Of a DNA stretch of 26,992 nt, positions 19,816-26,992 are shown in pieces. Origin of the DNA: Agrocybe praecox (Eukaryota; Basidiomycota; Agaricomycetes; Agaricales; Agrocybaceae). The notes beneath the pieces are model-generated. The model was not told the DNA's origin, did not search any database, and was given only the letters and a program-made list of their open reading frames with translations. The stretch covers positions 1 to 26,992 of the forward strand of contig CAXHKQ010000317.1 in assembly GCA_964017145.1 (NCBI GenBank), in the 5' to 3' direction. Position 1 is the stretch's first letter; every line of letters starts with the position of its first letter. Position numbers and translations under genes: made by a program.

Positions 19816-22125
19816 CTATCTGGGTGTCACTGGCAGTGAGTCTGCTGGAACCTCCGACATAGTGACCGCCACTGCTGTTAGCAAGGTACCCGATACTATG
19901 TGATCCTTCCTCGTTACTGTTGACGTTGACTCAGCGGTGGTGATTACTGGAGCGATCAAATTATTGACGGGGCTCGTTAGAGTTGTGGCCAAGTTGTCGG
20001 ATGAAACTGGCATGACCTCTGGCGCTGGCAAAGTGGCTGCAGTAGCACTGTGACTATCCACGCTGGCTAATCCTGGAAGATCAGCCAAAGGAGTCGTTGA
20101 TGCTGCGGGAGGAGCAGTAGGAGTCACGACGGTGGCTACGCTTGTGGCTGGGAGCTTGCTAGATACCGTATTGGAGTCGGCGGTGACTGCTGCTTCCAAT
20201 GCCATCGGTGCTGGTGCTGGAGAACTCAAAGTATTGTTGGTGATTGTTGTTTCAGGTGCCGAGTTAATCGTAGGTGTTATAACAGGTGGCAGTATGGTAG
20301 GTAACAGATCGTGTGGAGGCTGACTAGCCAGAGGAGACAATATTCGCAGACCATGACCATGATTAGCGGTCCTATATAACAGAAAATAACCAATGAGCTT
20401 AAGATATGTTTTGTAAATTCGCTAAGGAACCATAGGAACATACAGTGGATTCTTCATCTAAAATAAGATGTAATTTTTGTGTTATATTGCATGTCGGGAT
20501 TGCCACCTGAAATAAATGCACACACCTTGATCTTGTGTGGTGCCAAAGGCGGCTGCTTCTGTTGTGTGCTATCTTCACTGGGGCCAGTCGTCAAAGCTAA
20601 TGGTGTCGATGGATTCAATGCCCCCTGAAGCTTCTAATTATGATGTCAAAAATCAGAAAAGGATAATGCTAAATCACACGTAGACTCACGTTGGTGATAT
20701 CCGAATCACTACTTGTATCTGCATATCCTAGGTTATCGAAACTTGACTCTAAGGAAAATCGGAAATATAAAACTAGTGAGTAGATTGAAGTCAAAGGCTG
20801 AAAAAGAACAGAAATTGTCACCATCCGTGTCAATGTCAACGTCACTTGACCCGGTGTTTGTTTGTATTATGCGGGGCTGTTTTCTGGGCTTTTTCGAGAG
20901 AAGAGGAGTACCACTTCGTTTTGACTCTTTGAGGACATCTTCGGTGTCTTCATCCTTTATTCTATGCCCTTCGGATCTCTGTTTCACTCTTAACCATCCA
21001 GGGTATGTGTCAATACACAGTCGTTCGAGTTTCCAATGGCCTTCGCAGTACTGAAGCTCCGGATAGTAGGTGTACATCGCCTGTCGGAACCATTGGACCG
21101 TTGGCGAAAGGCACCTCGCCCACGATTTTGGGTGTAATGACTTCTCATACAACATCTCCCACAACCGCCTTTTTTCAGCACACATTTCTGCTGCTCGAGC
21201 CTCTGTTATTGGGACACCATTGCTATCCTGAATGTACACCATGGTATCACGCTGATTCTTTGACTTGGAGGTGTTGGTTTCTTTTTTCTGGAGCTTGGCG
21301 GCCTCACGACTGAGCTTCTGTATCTCGTCCCATTTCTCATATTCTTTGCAGGTCCAGATAGTAACAAGAGGATAGTCCTTGCGATCAACAGTTGGCAGTG
21401 GAATTGTAGGAGGCAATCCTGTGGAAAGTTCGTCACTCCTGCCAGCACTAGGAATTTGCGAAAGAAGCGGCCGTTCGTTAACTCGCTCGAGAAGTCCAGT
21501 ATACATTGACCTAGGCAGAATGTAGTAAGTTTACATTTCTAAGTAACATTTTTATCACGTACTCAGCGGTTCTTAGCTTAGCACGTAACTCCACATTGTC
21601 AATATACAGCTTATTGTAGGCTATATTTTCTGACTGTCAAAGGATTTCTTCAGATGCGGCCTGGATTATTTGAAGTGTGCGTTGATTGAGAACCTTATAG
21701 ATTGCATGAGAGGGTGTTACAGTCTGCATGCGAAGCTCAGGGCCTTGTTGGAGAAGACTAGAGTGTTCGACACCTGTTCCGTGCAACCGTCCATGGGATG
21801 AGTCACTAAAAGATGGCGGGTGGAATGCATGAAGATCATTTGGCAAGGATGGCAATGGCGTAGCTGGTGCTGGGGTAGGATAATATGTCTGCCCAGACGT
21901 ATAACCTGAGAACAAAGAAAGTGGATTTTCACCGTCGCGGCGTTGATTTGTGGGATTGTCCCGGTGCGAATGTGTTTCATGAAGTGCTGAACCACCAGGT
22001 GAAGGAGACGAGACTTGGGCTTCATAAGACTCTTCGTTGGCATCTATTGGCCACGGTGGCAGAAATGGTGGCAGAGTGTAGTTAATAGTGGGGGTCATCG
22101 TGATAGTACGAACGATAGAATCCAC
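19816..22125 (-). pseudogene. Coiled-coil companion gene of the Tnp2 transposon, six exons, one in-frame stop
   Basis: Proposed exons: 22125-21563, 21510-20822, 20748-20690, 20633-20526, 20457-20444, 20371-19816. All junctions are GT-AG (introns 52-73 bp), and the joined length is 663 codons in one frame. The only break is TGA at 21639-21637, within what looks like a helical coiled-coil region (before it ILNQ-type helix, after it NVELRAKLRTAE). Domain layout: a Pro/Ser-rich N-terminus, the coiled coil, a conserved block around CAEKRRLWEMLYEKSLHPKSW and YCEGHWKLERLC, an acidic stretch, and a Thr/Ser/Ala/Pro-rich tail. Proteins with this Trp-rich block commonly sit beside Tnp2 transposases in Agaricomycetes (from memory); their function is unknown. 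A 60-bp in-frame intron ending TTTGACAG could remove the TGA, but its donor (GTTCTC) is poor. The 14-bp exon is the least certain. Confidence 0.65.
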
Positions 22126-22334
22126 CAGATAAAATTGTCTGAAGGCTGCAGCATAATATGATCGGTACTGTATCCTATGATCAGAAGAAAACCTATTTCA
22201 ACAGATGTAAACTGACGTTGACATTTATGGACAGAAATACCCCTGTATATGTGTTTCTTTTTAATATCAAGTAAATCGCAGTAAGTCTACTGTCTGTACT
22301 GTTATACTCTCATACTTCCTCGGTATCTTCCTCT

Positions 22335-25300
22335 TCATCGTCCTTCCTCAAAAACCTTGGCAAGTAAGGACATATTGGTCCCCATTTTCTCCCAAACGAA
22401 GTACCGCTGGTCTGTATCATTGCCACTTTTATATTCATGTGGTATTACTGCGACAACTGCTGTGATTGTCTTTGCATCAATCACCTTGAGATTGGATGAT
22501 TTGACAGACACTACAGTCCCGTATGAGTCCCTGAATAACTGTGGGTCAGGTTCAGAAAATAACGACACCAGCGCTAGCGTGCGTTGTTGATTTCCAAGAA
22601 GTGCATTGAAGTAAAATTGCACTTGAGCATATTCTGGAGTGTTCGAGGGTGACGAGGTTTCAATCTGGTAAGTTGATTGTTTGGTTAATATGCGCATTGA
22701 TATATAGGTAACACTGACCTTTATACAACTTGCACAACGTGGTGATTCCATTCTATTCTCCTTCCAAGTCGAGCGAGCCGTCTGTCCATTAGGCAGTCGT
22801 AAACGAGCCCACCGAGTAACCTTGATTCCTTCCCATTCGTGGACATCTTCAGTTTCCGAATGTTCCCGCAAAAACTGAGCTACAGCTTCGGCCTGTGACA
22901 CATCATCGAGTATATGAGGTGTACGTTCCTTGGCCCGCAGTAAGGCATAGCCATTACCAATGTCTTGGGCATAACGAGGTAAGATATCTTCCTTGGTCAT
23001 AAACTGAGCATATGAGACCTTTAGAGTGTTGACCTGACAGCGCCGAAGCCCACGTTCGGAGAGATTTTGATAAGGATTAGAAGGTTGGGCAATTTCCTGT
23101 CCCAAGTCACCAATCATGCGTTTAATTGTCCATGTAGCATGTAACGCAATAGGTCCAAATCGAACAGTTTCCATTGGCGTATGAAGCAAAGCATGAAGAC
23201 AGGGTCTCATTATATGGAGCCTGTCCGCTCGACGTTCGCAATAAATGAGTTCAAACTCCCGATGGAAGTCACACATAAGCATATATGCGTCCTTGAGCTG
23301 TTCCTTGGTGATTCGACGCCGATGAAGAATTCGGATTGATGCCACTAGTTTGCAAAAATTTCGCCAAAATAGATCAGGCAGCACACCATAAAGGAGAGCA
23401 GGTGCAATACCGTAGAAATAGTTTTGCCATTCTTTGGCTTTATATCCACTGTTTGATTTTTCAGCGATATTCCGAGGGGTTCGGTCATATGAATTTGGAA
23501 TATTCGGTTTGCAGGCAGCGACAGCTAGCCCATGTAACTTCCACGATTCCTCCTCCTTGAAAACAACCCATTTCCAGTTCTCCAAGGTATCAGTATTTGC
23601 GCGTTTGAATGATCCACGCCACAAAGGAATAAGCAGTTCACCAAGATTCAAGTTAGGCACATGCATTGAATCACCAGGAAATCCTGATGGCACCGATAGA
23701 CGTCCTGTGGTAGGTAATCCACTAAAGATGCTAATGGTTGTGATGCCAGTCTCTTTTCTCCTAGCTTTGTAGTCTGTGGGATTTCGTGACTCCAGCAGAA
23801 ATTTGAGGTTTTTCTGATAAACTTCAACATTTCCCATGCCTACATCCAGAGGATCAATGTCATCATGGGTGCAGCCAGCGACATCATACCCATCAGGTTT
23901 TAAAAGAGCAGGATAGTATTGCGGTACTCCAGGCTTATGGCACCCCTTGACACCACAGTATAGCCTACACGGATATGCACCTTGGTGTCCGACGAGCCCT
24001 GTAAAATGAACACTGCCTGGGCCGTCAGCACAGCCAGCATGGAGGTATGGGCGTGAAACAAAGATTCGCTGGGATGCAGCATCCCACACTTTCAGTCCTT
24101 CTTTTTGTAGAGCGGCAAGATGCTGAAATCCAGGGAAAAGAAACGAGTCCGTATTTTTGGGGTTGTTAGGGCCTGGAATAAAGCCACCAGGGAGAACATG
24201 TCGTTTCTTGTAACATAGCTCGGGTGGTAAATCAAGAATCACCCAAATATATATCCAACAATCCGATTGCTTGTGCTGATAAAGTTGCGCTCCGTCCATG
24301 GCAAACATAAGGACCATGTCGTCTGTCTTGATATCACTGCGCTCGACGGCTTCAAGATAGTCTTGACCATGGTATATATCTTCATACACGTCGATTTCAC
24401 CAGACTCTGTGTCATTCAGGTTGTTGATTATTTCCTTTGTTCGCCGTCCTCTATAACGCATATTCTGAGATCCTTGTGGTGTTCTCCAGAGTGCTTGAAG
24501 TTGGGGACCAAGCGGAATTGTATAAAAGTGTTTCGGACGTGCTGGGCCTGTTGTTGGATTGTTGGGACCACTTCTAGCCTCTCCACAGATTGGGCAGTGT
24601 TCCAAGTCTTTAAAAGGGCCCATATATGCTGCGCATGAGTTGTGGCACATATCAGACACAATAGCCTCTACGCCTGTCAAATCAGCTAATTTGCGTTTGA
24701 CCTGGTAGTGCGATAGAAGGTTTTGTGTAGGATCGTCTTCTTTCAAGTCATGGTAGATGTTCTTGTAGGTCTGATCAGGTCCATTTGAGGTAGAAAGAAA
24801 CATCTTAATTGAAAGCAGAACATCATGATCGTCAATAGAGCATGGTTCTGTTGTGGGATTGCGCAAGGCGTGAAGTTGGTCTTCATCTAAATCACCGTTT
24901 TCCAAAGATGCCTTTTCTAATGCACGTTTGAACTCAAGTGATGTTCGCAGCTCTTCGGTGACGGGAATAAAATCAGGTGGAATTTCAAATTCACTGGGCC
25001 ATGTTGGGAGACTCGGACTAGATTCTATTTGTAAAGAAGGAAGGACATCGTTTAATGGTTGTGGGACTATAAAAGTATTAACCATACTGCGATATTTTTG
25101 AGATTTTAAAAAAAACATACCATGAACTGGTGATACAGGTATCTCGCCACTATTCTCAAAGTTGGGCTCGTCATAATTCATAATACCATCAAAAGTCACA
25201 GGAGTACTACTCCGACTACTGTGCCCATCTCTATCTATCTCTGAGCCAGAATCTGAGGTGCCAAATTTCTTTGTAATTTGCTCAGCTAAATAGAATTCTC

Positions 25301-25610
25301 ATTAGAGAAAAATAGAACTCACCGGCGGTGTCTGACCGTTTGGGTATTCACTCATTGGTGGATCGGTTACCGTATTGAAATGTGGCCGTTTGTGTGGGTG
25401 TTGACTAGCTGAGGAAGGACCAGCTTGTTCAGCAGATATTTGTTGGGAGAAAGCAGTAATGTGTGGTGATTGTGCAATGACATCGGAGGGAAGTGGATGT
25501 ACGGGTCGTTGCCGATATTTTTTATGGTCGTACCATGTAGTTCTCTTGAGATTTCGCCATTTGCCACGGCATCGCTCTATGCAGTTGCATCGATAGATCT
25601 TTTCAGACAT
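22335..25610 (-). CDS. Tnp2-family (Transposase_21, CACTA/En-Spm-like) transposase, four exons, about 1041 aa
   Basis: Proposed exons: 25610-25323, 25280-25121, 25066-22719, 22664-22335. The joined length is 1042 codons including the stop. The start at 25610 is preferred over 25721 because the Cys motif RCNCIERC begins a few residues after it, as in related proteins. The main exon has a zinc-binding pattern (CHNSC then HCPICGEAR) and the hallmark LMFAMDGAQLYQHKQSDCWI. The Asp of MDGAQL is probably one of the acidic catalytic residues. Next comes LPGGFIPGPNNPKN and a long conserved core through DSMHVPNLNLGEL. The two internal introns are each exactly 54 bp and in frame, so unspliced sequence reads through. 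There are no internal stops, so the enzyme may be functional. The C-terminus is shorter than an alternative +1 frame that would end in an acidic tail (DDEEEDTEEV), so a late frameshift is possible. It reads away from the right terminus. Confidence 0.85.
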
Positions 25611-26270
25611 GATAAAGAGAGAGCTAACAGTTGTACCGATGGTTGTACTGAGTCCAAACGCGACACGCGCAAATATCACGTCACACATTTGTGACAGTGT
25701 GATGGACAGGTACCTAGCCAACTACGCATTTAATTCCTAAGTGTGTTTAACAAAGTCAGCTTTGGGCCAATATGGAATCTGGTTCTACGTTCCTTGCTAC
25801 CCTGCAGTTCATTATTGGAAAGAACTGCATTTGGTTGCAAATCTTATGCCACATCATCAACGCATGCAAAACTCTAGTACCACCAATGGAGTAAAACTTA
25901 AGTCAGCAGCTGCCTCTGCGGGGACTCACTTTGTTCCACTAATCGCATTAAGGAAATTCCGCGTCTCAATTGTGAGCGAGCAATTTTCAGACATCTTGGT
26001 CACTTACATTACTGTCAACAGGGCTTGTGAATCTGACAACGGATTCTGGACGCCGTCTGACTTTCTGATTTCTACATGGTCAACCATCCATTTAGGCGCT
26101 CTCTTTCAGAAAGTCCGAGTCCTCAAAAAATAATACCTTGGAAGCGCCCAGGAGGAAATCTTTCCAGACGGTGCTCTGAACCCGACCCTCTCGACAACGA
26201 TTACTACTATACGGAAAAGAAACAACGCTTTTCTGCAAAGGTTTCAGAACGCCTCACTCGGAGGTAAGCA
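25611..26270 (+). other. Divergent region upstream of the transposase; possible small plus-strand gene
   Basis: Two plus-strand frames overlap here. 25741-26133 (130 codons) is unrecognised. 26076-26267 reads MVNHPFRRSLSESPSPQKII and on to NDYYYTEKKQRF, Ser/Pro-rich and basic, ending at CGGAG|GTAAGC, which resembles a splice donor. A small spliced gene diverging from the transposase is possible, but no family is recognised. The segment also probably contains the transposase promoter. Confidence 0.25.
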
Positions 26271-26345
26271 TATTAGTATGCACACGGTATATGGCTGCCG
26301 GATTGTATAAAAAATGTTTTTGATATATATAGATGAATAATGTAA

Positions 26346-26603
26346 ATGTCTACCAATTTAAGTGAATTGTCTCCTAACTTGTCCTAAGCTGCGAGAATTG
26401 TCCACCACATTGTGTGATATGTCTACCAAATATGTGATATGTCTACCAACTTAAGTGAATTGTCTCCTAAGTTGCAAGAATTGTCTACCAAATTGTATGA
26501 TATGTCTACATTGTCTCCTAAGTTGCGAGAATTGTCTACCAAATTGTGTGATATGTCTACCAAGTGTGCGATATGTCTACCAAGTATGTGATATGTCTAC
26601 CAT
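26346..26603 (-). repeat. Right subterminal array: about 13 copies of ATTGTCTACCA-type motif
   Basis: Copies start near 26346, 26366, 26397, 26419, 26439, 26459, 26480, 26502, 26511, 26531, 26553, 26573 and 26593, with a weaker one near 26378. Variants are ATGTCTACCAA, ATTGTCTACCAA and ATTGTCTCCTAA. Most spacings are 20-22 bp. The reverse complement, TTGGTAGACAAT, differs from the left-array motif at one core position (GTAGAC against GTCGAC). The array is 81 bp inside the right terminus and mirrors the left array in length, copy number and distance. Confidence 0.85.
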
Positions 26604-26620
26604 AGCCGGTTACCTAGATT

Positions 26621-26684
26621 TGAGCTTGCCGCTGCTGCCGCAAGCTTTTAAATCCCAGATTGATGGATAAATCGGCCGTCCGGC
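26621..26684 (-). repeat. Right terminal inverted repeat of giant element
   Basis: The reverse complement begins GCCGGACGGCCGATTTATCC and contains GCGGCAGCAGCGGCA at the same offset (44) as GCGGCTGCAACGGCA in the left repeat. Confidence 0.65.
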
Positions 26685-26992
26685 ACTATTATTTTTGGGT
26701 CTGGCAATCACGGCAGCTGGTACATTGCGCTGAGCAGTAGCGGGACTTGGGGAATGCGCTCTGTAAATGGAGCGGCCAACACACCATGTCACACTGTGAT
26801 GCGCTTTTGATGCTCATAACACGGCAGGCGTCGATACCTGTTTCTCCGAGAAACAGGTTAATAAATATAGGTCGCGTGAATTTCAAATTAACCTGTATAA
26901 ATTGTATTTCGAAGATATAGGCTCGGGCTTCCCATATATAGTATGGCCGATACCTGTATATTGGAGATACAGGTCAATATATATACGCAACC
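26685..26992. other. Right flank with two related palindromes
   Basis: No gene seen. It contains a perfect 11+1+11 palindrome (26836-26858, ACCTGTTTCTC and its complement) and, 116 bp later, a related 23-bp interrupted palindrome with 8-bp arms (26952-26974, ACCTGTAT and its complement). Both are preceded by CGAT and followed by an AATATATA-like stretch and CGC, so the surrounding sequence is a diverged tandem repeat that may continue beyond the window. Confidence 0.6.

Larger units (their letters stand above)
177..26684. mobile_element. Putative 26.5-kb Tnp2-type DNA transposon with NLR-like gene and permease relics inside
   Basis: The two boundaries are imperfect terminal inverted repeats (177-240 and 26621-26684) that align without gaps. 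Next to each is an array of about 13 copies of a related short motif, in inverted orientation. A Tnp2-type transposase gene lies about 1.1 kb inside the right end and reads away from it, with a companion gene and an HMG-box-like gene downstream. Subterminal transposase-binding repeats and a multi-gene mobilisation module are known from CACTA/En-Spm-like elements, to which Tnp2 belongs. The size is unusual for that group. The interior holds an NLR-like gene, a nested 2.1-kb transposon, small MITEs and decayed permease copies. No clean target duplication was found. The alternative is two ends of related but separate elements enclosing ordinary sequence. Confidence 0.6.

Noticed and set aside
26683..26688. 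CACTA/TAGTG-like word at the right terminus as a canonical CACTA end
   Set aside because: The word sits in the wrong orientation for the right end of a CACTA element and is not matched at 177. A CACTA at about 208-212 on the left also has no partner at the equivalent right-hand position.
167..26692. TATTAT on both sides as the target-site duplication of the giant element
   Set aside because: The hexamer is 4 bp from the terminus on the left and 2 bp on the right, and both flanks are AT-rich, so chance is likely. An empty site is needed.

Overview
The window looks like an accessory, repeat-rich region of a filamentous basidiomycete, most likely an Agaricomycete. The evidence is intron-dense genes with introns of about 42-82 bp, a NACHT-domain gene of the type expanded in mushroom-forming fungi, and a Tnp2-type transposase of the kind common in those genomes. 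The species cannot be told from the sequence.

The main structure is a putative giant DNA transposon spanning almost the whole window (about 177-26684, 26.5 kb). Its outer edges are imperfect terminal inverted repeats that align without gaps over about 58 bp. Just inside each terminus lies an array of about 13 copies of a short motif (TGGTCGACAAT on the left; its near reverse complement ATTGTCTACCA on the right), spaced about 20.7 bp apart and in opposite orientation at the two ends. The mobilisation genes sit at the right end, all on the minus strand: a four-exon Tnp2 (Transposase_21) transposase (25610-22335), a six-exon coiled-coil companion gene with one in-frame stop (22125-19816), and a small HMG-box-like gene with one apparent frameshift (about 18745-18225).

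The rest of the putative element is cargo or debris. Most of 1.0-6.8 kb and 13.2-17.8 kb is at least seven decayed, same-strand (minus) pieces of one amino-acid permease gene of the MUP1/LAT type. One piece is interrupted by a 169-bp MITE with a 4-bp target duplication, and a second copy of that MITE is near 15.8 kb. Between the two blocks lies a structurally intact four-exon NACHT NTPase (NLR-like) gene (7854-10460). It is followed 31 bp after its stop codon by a 2.1-kb non-autonomous transposon (10492-12592) with 277/298-bp near-perfect inverted arms and a 7-bp target duplication.

Reading of the whole: a Tnp2-family element whose ends enclose 26 kb, including an apparently intact NLR-like gene and a degenerated permease array. 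Whether it ever moved as one unit, or is nested insertions between two related ends, cannot be settled from one locus. No rRNA, tRNA, CRISPR or bacterial-type features were seen.
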